Assembly (NCBI GenBank): GCA_011800805.1
Contig: MPNW01000558.1
Coordinates: forward strand, 74,040 to 138,039
Length of the DNA stretch: 64,000 bases
Reading direction: 5' to 3'
From: Hirudo medicinalis
Taxonomy: Eukaryota > Annelida > Clitellata > Hirudinida > Hirudinidae
Numbering within the stretch: position 1 is the first letter of the stretch; each line of letters starts with the position of its first letter. Positions 11,344-23,400 of the stretch are shown here, one piece after another. Both the position numbers and the translations under genes were made by a program. Below the pieces are notes generated by a model, which saw only the letters and a list, made by a program, of their open reading frames with translations, did no database searches and was not told where the DNA came from.

Positions 11344-12430
11344 CAGTTCTTACGCAAGCAGATCAGAAAACAGTTAATTTGGAGTTTAAAAAATAGCCAC
11401 GGCAATTAGGTTGTTATCGTTGTAATATTTAATGTAAGAGTAATATTTGATTGTTATTAATGATATTAATTAATTTGATTATTTAACGAGCCAATGGCGT
11501 CTTCTAGGTGCTTCAAAGAAGACTATGAAAATAATAATAAACAGGTTCAATTAAATTTTAAATTCATTTGATCTTTATTTAAAATGTAGTTAATAATAAT
11601 AATAACTTTTCAATAAAATTTAGTGAGTAACCCGAAATAGTCCAAAATGATATAAACAACAACAATAATAATAATTCTTTAATTAAACATTATCGTTTAA
11701 TCACTGAATTCTTCAAACCGAGTCAAAATCTCAAAAATGGCCGATGGCAAGAAAAGCCAAAATTACTGATTTAGTGCAATTTACTGCCGTAGCTGAATTT
11801 ATGTGCGACGTCGAAGTCTCCTGGTCGATGGTTCCCTCAGACATTTATTTGTGTGCTATTTTTGTGCCATATTTATTTGCCAATGTAACTATCAAACTAA
11901 TTCAGACAAAATGTGTTACAAAAAGGTAACAATTTAAACCGTACAACCTCAAATATCCTTGAACTTGATAGCTCATGAATAATTTTACAGGTTTATGAAA
12001 GGTATGATTTATCTGTTTATGAGCGGCTTTATCCTTTATTCTTGGGCTACTTAAATCGCAAGTGATGGAAGAAAATCCATCCCAGTTTTATAAGTTGCCT
12101 TCAGCAAATCGAAAAGTAAGAAATGTGAGGTTGTCCATGAAAATTGTAAAATTGAGAGGTCGGACCTAAATTTTGCAGCAACTGAGTTGAAACAAGAAGG
12201 ACTTTATTTGAAGATGGTGGTTTATTAATTGGCATGAAATAATCCTTTAATTCCTTAGTTGTCACTCTCGTTAGATGAGGTCTAACAAGCAATAATAATT
12301 ATGAATATAATTTTATAATATTGTAATCATAAATATAAATTTAATTGTATTCGCACACCAGCTTGCCGTAGGCATGGTAAAAATGATTAACAAAATCGCC
12401 TGTGACGCACGAGGCGCTAAACAAATATAT
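11344..12430. other. No gene recognised
   Basis: AT-rich region between the phosphatase gene and the SINE-like element, with AAT/ATT-rich low-complexity patches. No coding evidence. Confidence 0.4.
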
Positions 12431-12433
12431 AAA

Positions 12434-12680
12434 TGGAACTGTTTCTAAGCATCTATTAGTTCGTGCTGATAATGCGAAGGTCGTGAGTTCGGTCCTCATA
12501 TGGGCCAGTGATCGTTTCCGTCCTAATCATCCAGTTATGTAACAAGAGCACCTATTGGTGAAGTGTCATTGCATACCAGGGAGTTATACATGATTTGTAA
12601 TTGAGGGGTGCCAACCAAGAGCAGGGGATAAACAACCCCACCCCATGGATANCCATGGATAAGCCATTGACCCAGAGTGT
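12434..12680 (+). mobile_element. tRNA-Ile(UAU)-like SINE
   Basis: The 3' half of a tRNA is recognisable at about 12468-12507. The anticodon region reads CTGATAATGCGAAGG, the T-arm/B box is AGTTCGGTCC (12486-12495), and the end reads TGGGCCA. It closely resembles nuclear tRNA-Ile(UAU) from memory. The 5' half (A-box region) is degenerate. About 170 nt of unrelated body follows. This structure is typical of a tRNA-derived SINE rather than a working tRNA. Confidence 0.55.
12652..12652. other. Single-N join with flanking 9-bp duplication
   Basis: CCATGGATA occurs on both sides of the N (12643-12651 and 12653-12661). This is the signature of two contig ends that overlap but were joined with a one-base gap. 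Confidence 0.7.
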
Positions 12681-12918
12681 CCTTTTATAATTAGTTATAG
12701 TTAGCTCTCACAATGTATGTCCGAGCGCAACTACATTAAAACTAGCAAGCAATAACGTATGTCCTTGCAATGTACCTACATATTCTTAAGAAAGAACAAA
12801 TTAAAGAAACTAATGCATGCTGGCCACAACATGATAAGAATGATGGTGAGTAATTGACTGACAACATTTTAACTACATCTTTACAAAAGTGTCGATTTGA
12901 TCGCCTAGTAGCTTTGCC

Positions 12919-13556
12919 ATGTTTTGGCTGTTCCAACCACGTCTTGTTGATCAAGGTCTTCGGTTCCTTGAGCTCTGCATCCGTGCCGTCACGAACATCT
13001 GGAATCCCCGGTCCTTCAAAAAATTAGGACAGAAAGATGAATTTTCTTGCCTGACCCACGAGGGTGAAACTGATGACCATCTTCTCCATTTAGAAGAAGT
13101 TCTAATGAATATTCATTCTTCCTTTTATAAGCAATATGAGAAAAATCCACAATCTCTCGGTAACGGTGAATTAGATCTCAAAAAATTGTCTCCCAATGGA
13201 AGAGAAAAGTCCTTAAAGATTGTAACATTTTTTTTAGCGATGTGGTAATACCGAAACATAACCTTAAAGACAGTTGGGCATACAGATTGGCAGTGAACTA
13301 TGGAGCCTCAGTGCAGACAAGCTTAGTGGTTGTAGGCCCAGAGAAAACAACTCACGTTGTTGGATTACGAGAATGCAGGAGAGAAGAAGAGATGGCTCGA
13401 AAACACAACATTGCCATGGTCAGCATAAACTGGCTTGTTGATAGCATCGCAAAATGGAAAAGAGTTGACGATACTTTATATCCAATTTCGAAGGGTTCTT
13501 CAAGGAGATACGAGCAATATAAAGACTTTAAGGGATATGTGAAACAAGTACAATGA
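12919..13556 (+). pseudogene. Frameshifted partial copy of the FCP1-like gene
   Basis: The translation matches about residues 212-410 of the minus-strand FCP1-like protein: NIWNPR corresponds to ENVWQ, SSFYKQYEKNP to DSFYKQYETNP, DSWAYRLAVNYGASVQTS to DSWLYRLAVSYGATVQTS, and INWLVDSIAKW to IDWLIESIENW. The whole catalytic half is absent and the acid pair position is not conserved. A one-base shift occurs in the A-run near 13182, after which the BRCT part continues in another frame to TGA. It could at most encode an isolated BRCT domain. It is probably a truncated duplicate of the same intronless source, in opposite orientation. Confidence 0.8.
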
Positions 13557-13742
13557 AATACTATTATTATTTAAGCAATCAATAAATAGTATAAAAGAAA
13601 ATTAAATGAACTTAATCTATAATTTCCTTTTGGAATTTATCCCGCTGATTGCATGGTCCAACGTAAAATGTAAGAATGAAACAGGTCTGCAAAAAGGAAC
13701 GAACTTTACTTGACATAACAGTACTGCAATGTTGTTCGGTAA

Positions 13743-13800
13743 CGAAGTAAAAGTAACGCGTTACTTTACTTAAGTACAACCGAAGTACTTTTTACGCCAT
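13743..13800. repeat. Palindromic AAGTAACGCGTTACTT element
   Basis: A near-perfect palindrome centred on GTAACGCGTTAC, followed by CTTAAGTAC-type half sites. Such sequences occur in terminal regions of DNA transposons in many invertebrates. No transposase accompanies it here. Confidence 0.4.
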
Positions 13801-13923
13801 AAAGCGCTACAAAGTAACTTAAGCAAAACTATAATAACATATATAAAACATTAATAAAAAATACTAAAAAAATAAATCAATGAAGTTTAAGTTTATGCAG
13901 CTTATTGCGTGATGCGACAATAT

Positions 13924-14285
13924 TAGTAGATTTGCGCATTGTTAGTGTGCTCGGGCATTTTTACACTTACGGTTTTACACTTAATTTTTCGAAACTCTTG
14001 ATGGAGCTTTCTTCTGACAGTATTGCCTTCAGAGGATTGCCCCTTTGATGAATAGTTCGGCCCTGACTCCTTACGCTCTCAGGGGATGGGCCGCATCCGA
14101 TGATCAGACTGATGTCCCTGTCAGCTTGTTCTTCCTTCATGTCAACATAATCATGCAAACATACCCTCAACAAATCAACGAACTCTCCGCTCGATACAAT
14201 CTACCATGACAAAAATACTAGCCAATACTAGTAGATTTGCGCATCGTTAGTGTGCTCGGGCATTCTTTCGGTTTTACACTTAATG
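13924..14285. repeat. Pair of about 60-bp direct repeats
   Basis: The stretch TAGTAGATTTGCGCATTGTT through GTTTTACACTTAAT at about 13924-13985 recurs at about 14229-14284 with few changes. The spacer is about 240 bp. This is a local duplication or an insertion flanked by repeats; no gene is apparent. Confidence 0.65.
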
Positions 14286-14397
14286 TTATATATCAAAGCT
14301 AAAAATATATTAAAGTTATATATGATCAATGAGTACTGACCATCCCAAATATTATTGTGAACATTAGTTACTATTTAGTAAGTACTAACAGTTTGCA

Positions 14398-14850
14398 ATA
14401 TAACTAACCCAGTATTATGACGGAAGGCGAGATGAATATCCATAACACTTTATTTTCATAAACGACAACACTACAACATATAGTATCCAATAAATGGTTA
14501 AGTAAGAATAAAATCTCTGAGGAGCTCGTAGTAACTTAGACGATGAGAAACAAGGAAGAGTCCTTGTAGCAAGGGCATTTATACTCTTATGATCAAAGAT
14601 CTGTCCTGCAGAAGTCTGATACTTAGCATCCCCTGGAATCGGTGTTTTTTAATGGACGTTGATTAACACACACATGTTGTTTGAAACTCGATGTGCCTGA
14701 CATTCGACAGCTCTGATGCCGCAATACTTTGAATTTAGTTTCATTGTTGCTTGGGGTGTGTGCACGTCCTAACAGGGTACAGCTGGGAAGTGCTGAAAAT
14801 TTTTGGGGGTGAGCAGCCTCACCCTATTTTGGGTAAATAACTCCCTCGTT
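14398..14850 (-). mobile_element. Dispersed repeat copy A, LTR-like
   Basis: This block is homologous, in reverse orientation, to 29620-30060. Shared segments include the one ending ...TACTGGGTTAG, TTCTGCA-GACAGATCTTTGATC, GTTTCTCAT-GTCTAAGTTACTA, and TTTGAAACTCGATG. Read on the minus strand it has a promoter-like GAGTATAAATG, a later AATAAA and a TGTTAGG at the far end. These fit a solo LTR or the end of an LTR element. No protein is encoded. Confidence 0.6.
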
Positions 14851-15043
14851 CATATGTGAAATGTTGGTGGTATTTTATCGCACACGATGTTAGGATGTCA
14901 ATTAAAATAAAGTGCGACGAAATCCATCACATTTCAACTTCTCTGCTCTTAATTCTATTTTTAAATTTCAAATTATACGTCATATTTTCACATGCGTTTA
15001 AAAATTTTAATTACATTGATCCTTTTGCACCCAGCACAGATGT

Positions 15044-15534
15044 ATGACGAAATCATTCAACATGGACGACCACAATAAAGATCTTTCAGGTTGGATGATT
15101 TAAGTGTTTTTTAAACAATTGAAACTTTTAATACATAACCAAAAATGATTTCAGAAGAGGAGCAGCCAAGGATCGTAACATTACCTGTGCTTTTAATAAT
15201 AATCCTTCCTGTATTTTCAACAATGCATGATTATTTGTGGTTTTCTGGAGTAATACCATGGAAAAGTTCAGAGTCACACGACTTTCTGGATCTTTTAATC
15301 AGAGGTGTTGTTTATTCTTTGGTTTTTCTTTTTACTTTACCCCCTCCACTCAGTCATGCAAATCTTCTTTTCTATGCCACTCTTCTATCGTGGCATTCGA
15401 AACTTCATGGAATGCCAAGCCACGCCATTTATCTGGAGAACCTTGAATTAGTGCACAGAGAACAATACTTAATGACATGTGCTCTCTTTCAAAGGTTTCT
15501 AATTTTTAAATTTTTTATGTTTAACCTTACGTAG
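15044..15534 (+). CDS. Small two-exon membrane protein, unrecognised
   Basis: Exons 15044-15089 and 15155-15534 join in phase (TCA-G|AA) to give 141 residues. The N-terminus is hydrophilic (MTKSFNMDDHNKDLSEEEQP). At least two hydrophobic segments follow: one around LPVLLIIILPVF, then GVVYSLVFLFTLPPP, then a weaker LLFYATLL. The C-terminus contains HAIYLENLELVHREQYL and is again hydrophobic. An AAGGTTTCT site near 15494 could be a donor, so a further exon is possible, though MKS1 ends only 240 bp away in convergent orientation. I do not recognise the family. Confidence 0.5.
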
Positions 15535-15771
15535 TTCGGAACTAGTTTTTGAAGCAAAAATAAATAAACTTTAAAGTAAAGAAAACAAATCGATTTTAAA
15601 ACCCTTTATCAAGAACTACGTAAGACTTTATCAACATAGTGGCTTTACCACGTTTATTTTGAAAAATTACTGAATTACAATGACCAATGCCAAACTGCAG
15701 GTGACTTGTTATCAATGTCAAATAAAATCAAATTTTAGATCGACAAAAATAATCTTGACTTGTAACCCCAA

Positions 15772-18700
15772 TTAAGTGCTCGACGAAGGCTCGTTCAGAT
15801 ATTCTTTGACCAGGTTTTCCCTGACGGTGCGCAGACGCTGTTTAGCTTTCTGAATTGAATCTTAAATAAACATTAATAAAATAGAATAATAATAATTAAT
15901 AGTAATTAATCTAATTATTAAATACACTTTGTAATAAAAATAAAGTTCCGAACCTACGACACTGGCGACGGAACCAAAAACATATTCAGATTTCTTGTTA
16001 GCAATAAATGGCACTTCTGAGGTTTTAAGCCTTTTAGGCAAATCCCTGAAAGTAAAGTCTTAATTGATGTAAATGATGATAGATTATAACTCCAGCCCAT
16101 CCAAAAAAGTTCAGGAATCAAGTATGCAAATCCTAACAATACATCATCATTTTAGCAGAATTTCTTAGCTAAAATGATAATTTCCTCATTTTAAACTAAC
16201 ATTGATTGAACAATAGTCTGAGTTTTCACAATGACTTTGCCAGTGGAAACAGTTTTGAAGCTAAATTTACTGAGATGGCCATTCTGTAAAAAAAGAAACA
16301 AGGTTGGAGTAACTGTTTTGTCAACAATTTAAAATCAAACTCACTTTGAAGTTCGAAGGAACAGCAACATAAGAAATATCTTCAAGTTCTGTGCAATTTC
16401 CAATGAAAAACCTTCTCAATTCTGACAGGATTCCATTTGTCTTAGGTCTCCAGCAAGCTATATGATTTATTGACAATCCTACAATTTTTTTAAAGTTATT
16501 CATTTAACTAAAATCATTGAACTCCTGAAGAATCGATTTAAGAAAGGTAGAGACCTGATGAACATGGAAGAGTGAGATACCCATAACCTTCACTTCTGTA
16601 ACGTGACCATACATCAACTGACATTATTTCAATGAAGATCCTTGGCCAATTCAGCACTTCTAGCATTTTGATAGTTAAGTAGTAAAGCAAGTACATATTT
16701 TTTGAAACAATATTAAATAATACCAGAGCTTTGCTTGCAATTGTAAACCAGGTCTAGGCTGAAGGGAGACGAAAAATATGCAATTCCTTCCTTAATAAAT
16801 TAAAATTAGACACATTTTTGAGTTGAAATTCAAGCAAAACATTTCCTTTACTTTGTTGGTAGAACAAGTTTGAGTAACACCAAATAATGACTGGAAATTG
16901 TTTTTTGTCCACCCTGTGTTTAAATGATGTCAGGCAATAAATCAATAAACGTTCCAAAAATATACTTCGAATAAATAACCTTCTGGAAGATCAACAAACC
17001 AGGATATAAACAAATGGTTATACTCAAAACCTTTGGCAGAAACTAGAGAATTGAAAATGTTTTAGTGAACTGAAACTTAGGATGAAATTCTCAAAAGCTT
17101 TTGCTCACTGATTTCCCCATTTATAAAAACTCTACAATGGTTAGAAATGGGCTGAAAAAGAATTTAACTTGATATGTTTCGAAAACAGAAAAATTTTATT
17201 CTGAATTCCTAGGTACCAATTCAAATTCGCATCCTATGCAGCCCTGGAGGATGTCATTGTGTTTGGAATAAATCTGAAAATACAAATTTAAGCTTGCAAA
17301 CATGCTCTCATAGGTGGTGAAAGAATAAAACTATTTACATCTTTGTACATTTTAAATTCTTTTTCCAGCTCTTCTCTGCAGAAAAAAAAAGATATTAATA
17401 ATAATAATAAATTAATTTGTAAGATGTCAAGTGCATAGCATCAGAGGCGCCTTGTGTCTTCATTGTCCTGGCTTCATGTTGGCATCCTTGAAGAGGTGAG
17501 TCTTCAGGTGATGTTTGAAGAGCTCCTATGAGGAGAGGTATTGCACTCCAGATAGCAGGGAGGTCTATGAGAAGCCTCTGTTGATGAGGGATGACTTTTT
17601 GACTGGTTGACCTAAGTGCATGGTGGAAGATGGAAAAGACCAGGTATGTGGCAGCAGAGGACGAGGTGATGGAGATAGGGTGAATTGGATATGTTACGAG
17701 GACGATTTTGAAAATGATGCAATTATGGAGCTGCTAGCAGTGCCATTGCTATTAAGGCAGTCAGTGCTATTAATGGTGGGTTTAAGAACAACTTTGGCAA
17801 GTTTATTTGGCACCTGTTGCAAGGAATAGATTAAGGAGGCAGATGTACCATAGAGAAGGGAATTACAGTAGTCCAGGCAAGAGAGAGTTGTTGCAAGGGC
17901 AGAAGTTATGTCGATGGAGAGGAGTGGGCGGATATGCCAAATTGCCCAGATGAGGTGATTACAGGATTTGACGATGCAGGCACAATGTTCCTCAAAAACG
18001 AGGTGAGACTCGAATGTAACATCAAGGAGTTTAAGAGAAGTAGAGGAAGGAAGGATGGTGCCAGTGACATTTAACGAAGATGGAGGAGACAGTTTTGAGG
18101 TGGTCAATGAACATGATTTCATATTTATGCAGATTCAGTTGAAGAAAGTTAATGAGATGTGCATCTGTGCACTTCTGCAGGTTTAGAGTTGATCGGAGAT
18201 GCTATGGCTGGAGAGGATAGAGAAGAGACTTGTGCCATCTGCATAAAAAAAAGATAAATGGAAAGATAATTTGAAATCGTGAATGATGTTGGACAAAGGC
18301 GAATTGTAGGTTGTGAAAAGCAAAGGTCTGAGGACAGAGACCTAAGGAATGCCAGCAAGAAGTTCAACTGGAGTAGTAGTAAAGAGGATGTCATCAAGTC
18401 ATCATGCTTGACATATTGGGTTCTATTGGAAAGGTAAGATTGTATCCAAGAGTGCAAGGTCATTGATTCCAAAGTCAGACTTAGGTCTCTCGTACAGTTG
18501 CATAAATGTCATTTTAAACAAAATAAACAATGCAACCTTGTCAATTGCTTGGAAGCATGAATTAGAGAGTAGTGATATACTTCTGCAAACAACAATACAA
18601 TCAAGATCACATGAAAGTTATAACAAAATACTTATCATAATAAAGTTAATTATAGTACACAAAAGCAGAAAGTATTCCTTTATACAGATTCATTTATTCT

Positions 18701-20332
18701 GGTGTTTCATAATTGTATTTCCTATTTGTAACTCATTTTTGTATCCACATTTCAAATTGAATCCATTGCTACATGAATGAAGGCACACTGCATTTACTAA
18801 CTGACCTCTTCCTACACTCAGGATGGTGTAAGGCTTGTCTTTCCAGTTAAAGTCTGGCTTGATAGAAAGAATTTTATTGTTGCTGTATTTTATTGTGCAC
18901 AGGATCATTTCATCTTCTTCAGATGGCTCCCTTCAACATTACATGCGAAATTTAGAGATTAAATTTAGAGATAGACAAGAAAAATTATAATCAATAAAAA
19001 CACATTAATACAATTCACAATAAGAGAAGTAAAACTACACATAGTTACAAATTGTCACAAAAGCAGTCAGTAGAACAGAAGATAAATTGCTCAATTATTG
19101 ATGCTTCACACATCAAAGTGATATTTGCATCAAACTTGGGAGACCCTGATAAAACTCAAGGTCCAAGCTAGATGAATGACTAATCCAGCAAAATGTGTTA
19201 TTAATAGACTTTTTTTTAATTATCATTATTATAATTATTATTGTTTATTTAGTAAGTAGTATATTCATCAAAAAATGAATTTAACTTGTCAGTCGAAGTT
19301 AGATCAGCCATGATGAACATGGTGACTGAGGCAGTTTCATTTGTCTTCTGTGCCAAGGAATTTCTTGATAAGAACCAATTATTTTTTGTAGATGTCATTC
19401 TATTAAATATATAGTGCAATTTTTCTCAAATTACCCTTCCACATGTAATTTTTCACTTGATTTCTGTCAATCAACCAAATTATATTAAAAAAGCATATAT
19501 TTTTAAATTACATAAAGTAAGACTTCACTTACATTGAAATGATCATGGTCCACATAAGTAAATAGGCGATGAGGCTTTAGTGAATCAGAACTAATGGATC
19601 TGTTGAGGCATTAATGATAAATAATAATATTACTACATTCATTTATAAAGCTCCATAGGTGTGAGTGTCGAAATTAAATAAAATTGCTGTTAGACAATTT
19701 CAATTCATGCTACAATCACAATCATCTAATATTTAGGAGCTTCCTACTTCAACTGAGAAATTTCCTGTTGATATTTTTGTTCCAAGACTGTTTCAAATTG
19801 CAACTCTGCAGAATACTTTTTAATTTCGCGCTTGAAATTAAAATTCAGATTATTTATCACATTAAGAAATTTTTGGTCAAATAAATGTTCCTTTAGTTAG
19901 ATTCCAATAGTTACTTATGATGTGATGTCTTATTAGTTAACTGATGCATGTAAGCATTTATGTGATTAAATTGTAGCTATTAACCGGGCTAAACACTTTC
20001 TCCTGCCAAGCAAAAACCCTCTCCTCTACTTTTCCACTTCTATCAAGTTTTTTTGATTTACTTGGAAAAACGATTTCTGATAAATCAACATCTTGTCTTT
20101 CGAGACGAACCCTAAATAAACAGAATAAAATAATTAAAAATCAGTGCAGCTCAAATGCTTGTCATTCATCCATAATACCAGACTCTTACTTAATTTTAAA
20201 ATTTGAAATAGAATCAGACGATCTATAAAATGACAAGGTGCCGCAGTCTTCGAGCAAGGAGGACATGTTATTGTCATGCGAGTCGTCTATGGCAACGGTT
20301 TTCTTCTGGTACCTGCGAATGCATAAGAGCAT
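15772..20332 (-). CDS. MKS1: MKS1, B9-domain protein of the ciliary transition zone
   Basis: MKS1 works with the other B9 proteins in the MKS module of the ciliary transition zone, gating entry to cilia. Seventeen exons were placed on the minus strand: 20190-20332, 19985-20111, 19748-19803, 19533-19599, 19286-19347, 18816-18930, 17339-17375, 17217-17273, 17109-17151, 16980-17042, 16852-16913, 16724-16790, 16555-16659, 16345-16478, 16201-16283, 15954-16045 and 15772-15860. All junctions are in phase except 18816/17375, where one exon must be missing. Diagnostic stretches are HRLFTYVDHDHF, FIMADL, FQSLFGVTQTCSTNK, SRYRSEGYGYL and ELRRFFIGNCTELEDISY. The last two lie in the B9 domain. About 467 residues are recovered; human MKS1 has 559. 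The start at 20332 is the first in-frame ATG and is tentative. A dead LINE sits in an intron. Confidence 0.93.
17430..18480 (-). pseudogene. CR1/L2-like LINE remnant inside an MKS1 intron
   Basis: Minus-strand RT pieces in order: 18472-18149 contains SWIQSYLSNRTQYVK and a decayed version of the P-Q-G-S-V-L-G-P-L segment. 18122-17694 contains LKLLDVTFESHLVFEEH and CLDYCNSLLYGTSASLIYSLQ, which is the conserved post-palm region of CR1/L2-type elements. Stops and shifts separate the parts. It inserted in the same orientation as MKS1, between exons 17375 and 18816, where one MKS1 exon is still unaccounted for. Confidence 0.8.
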
Positions 20333-20456
20333 TTTAACATTTTGTTCTAAAATATCTTAAGGTGAATACATTTTTTATTAAAAATTCCTCATTGATAAAT
20401 TATAAATTGATTATCAAAAATAATCGCAAATCAAGCAGTCAAGAGTATTTACTAAA
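20333..20456. promoter_or_regulatory. Shared bidirectional promoter region, MKS1/RUSF1
   Basis: Only about 125 bp separate the tentative MKS1 start codon (minus) from the RUSF1 start codon (plus). Any core promoters and 5' UTRs must overlap here or extend into the genes. No TATA box or other known element stands out. Confidence 0.5.
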
Positions 20457-23400
20457 ATGGTCGGCTGTCAGAGTGATCAACATATGGCGGAGGGGACGAT
20501 ATCAGAGTCTTATGGATCTTCTGGTCTCGAGCGGGACTACCTGTTGTCGGAAGGCAAACTGATTAGACTTTCAAATCCGAAGCCAAGCAAGCTTGTCACT
20601 TTGTCCACATTCTTTAGGGTGAACTGCTTAAACTTGTAAATAAAAACAGCGAAGGAAGCGTTTGACATGGTGCATTTTTTTTTGTTTTCCAGTCCGTGTT
20701 TCTTCCCCAAGGTTATCCTGATAGTGTGAGCGGCGATTATTTGGAGTACCAAGTTTGGGACACAGTTCAAGTATTAGATGATGTGTAATACGTGTACTTA
20801 TTGTTATCATTTATTGTTTTTGATGTTTGAAGGCGTTTTCGAGTAGCATTACAAGTTCTTTAGCTACTCAAGCAGTTTTGAAAGGAGTTGGGGTCGGCGA
20901 TGAATCCGCAACAGTTGCGGCTGCGACCATTACATGGTTGCTCAAAGGTGCTAATAAAAAATTCGTTTTGGTTTGGTATGATATGATTTTCAAATAAGAA
21001 CAATTTTATAGATGGAACTGGAATGTTAGGAAGAATTGCTTTTGCATGGTTTAAGGGGTTAGTTGAAGGCTATGTTTGCAATATTCATTATTAACTTGAT
21101 TATCAGCTGGTGAATACTTGGTAGGTCACATCTGGACTGTGATTGCAAGAAATGGAGGTAATTTGTCATTTTCGTGCAGCATGGAAAATTACTCCCATTG
21201 TTTGGCTTTCAGGCTTAGGGTGTTTTAATGTGGTTTATGCTGTTAAATCTTTAAAAAGTTAAGTAAGTCATTATAAGAAACAAACTTGATTTTTGCAACA
21301 TCTTTATAGTTAATTTTTCAATTCTTTTTGGGTCAAATAAGTTAATATAAATATGATGCAAGTTTTTATAATTTGGTTGTGGATTTTGGAGACCTTCCCT
21401 TGTGAATCAATTTCATTTAAAAAAGGAAATTTCAAATTTCATGAATTTAAAAGTGCAAGTTATGCTGAAAACTTTCTTTAATTTCTCTGTTGATTCCATC
21501 AGTAGTTAGTCCAATTTACCATGCAATTATGATCTTGAGAGTCTGATAGACCTTTGAAGTTTGTGAATTAAAACAAATTAAATAGAACATGCTTAATTTT
21601 TTCAAATTGCTGTTGTAATTGTCACATTCTTGTGATGGATAATGTATCCTTATTACTGTTATTATTTATTGTGAGCCTCTTCAATAAACTTTTTTATTTG
21701 AAGAGAATCAATTACATTCCAAAACAAAAAAGCATCCTTATTGGCGATTTACTATTACTTCCTTTGAGTAATTATTTTCAAAAATGTACAACTGTTAAAA
21801 CCATTGAACATTGCGGTTTATCTAGTAAGTCATGAAATTTAACCAAAGATTTACATCGGACGATGTCATCTTTTTACAGGCTCTTTGCTGACGTGCTGAA
21901 CGATGTTGCCATCTTCCTTGATATACTGGCCCCTTACTTTAGTAGTGCTTTCAGAGGAATTATTTGCTTCTCAGGAATATTGAGGGTTTGTTATTTTTTA
22001 ATTTATTTTGAGACTTTTCAACTACTTTGCATACTCTGTTACTATCCTGGTTACTTGCTATTTGAACTCTTTAAACAGGCAGTTGTTGGAGTTGCTGGAG
22101 GTGCCACAAGAGCTGCTATCACTCAACATCAAGCCAGACGAAACAACATGGCCGACGTGGCAGCTAAAGATGGCAGTCAGGTACATTCGATAAGAATGCG
22201 TTTTGTGTAGTAATTGCATTCGAGTTGCTGAGGGAGCCCTCGGGTAGGGGGTTTATGTGAATTGAGTGAGTTAAAATGTGCCTTCTCATTCGGGTGAGCA
22301 CGACTTCAACTCAATAGTGCAAGAGCACCAAGGACACGCCCGAACGTGTGAAAGCGATTGAAAGCATAATGATTCTGACAACTTGATTACCATTCCAATG
22401 CTAAAATATCCATCAAATGTTGCAGGAAACTCTTGTTAATTTAATGGGCCTTTTATGCAGCCTGCTTCTCATTCCACTTATCTCTGGGAACATGACGTAA
22501 GTTTGTAAATGATGGTTCTACTTGCAATTCTTTTTAGGATTTTGAGAATTATTACGTTTATAAAGTGGTCAATGCACCATTCAACACTAATTAAGTTAAT
22601 AGGCTTTATTTTGAGTTTTAAGTTATGGTTCACTTTTATTTAATTTCGATATAAACAATTATTAAAATAAATTTCCTGAAAGGTAGAGTTAAAAGTTGGT
22701 TTTCATGATGAATCAAAATTAACGACTTGTTAATTTTAACAATTGCATTTTCTCAATCTGCATTTTGACTGAAAGTTATCTTTAAATATGCTTTGCCAAG
22801 TTGAAGTAATTGAGGAAAGCACTTTCCTTTTTTTTTAGGGTCACACTTTTGCTTGCACTTATCTTCATAACAACTTCATAAGTTGGATAATGTTATCCAC
22901 ATTGTCTGTGCTTTCAGCCTCATATAATCTCTATCTAATCAATTCATCTATCTTTTCCATAATGAGTGCCATATGAGTTTGTTTAATAATGTGGCGATGT
23001 TTATTGCGTTTAGTCATTTGCTAACCATACAGCACTTTATAATTAATTATTTTTTTTTAGTTTTAACTGCAAGTGGGGTTTGTTTATTACATTTCTTACT
23101 TTAATTGCAAAAGATTTTGATAGCTAGGGCCACTAGTTGAGTTGTACTGCAGTGGAAGATTGGAATTTTGAGATGATTTGTGACAATGATACCGTTGCCG
23201 TTGCTTTGCCAATGTTTTGGCATCGTTACGAGCTTCTGGGATGCCAAACCTTTTGACTCCTTCATCGCAGTTCCCCCTCCAAGGACGTCTAGCATAAACT
23301 GGTCTTTGTTTTCTTTAGCTTGCTTTAGGACTTTTGACATGTAACGAGTTCTTATACCTGGAATCCATTTCCGAAGTTGAAAGATTCCGAGACCCCCTAG

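Noticed and set aside
12434..12507. Functional tRNA-Ile gene
   Set aside because: The 5' half is too degenerate to form an acceptor and D arm with the 3' half, and the A box is poor.
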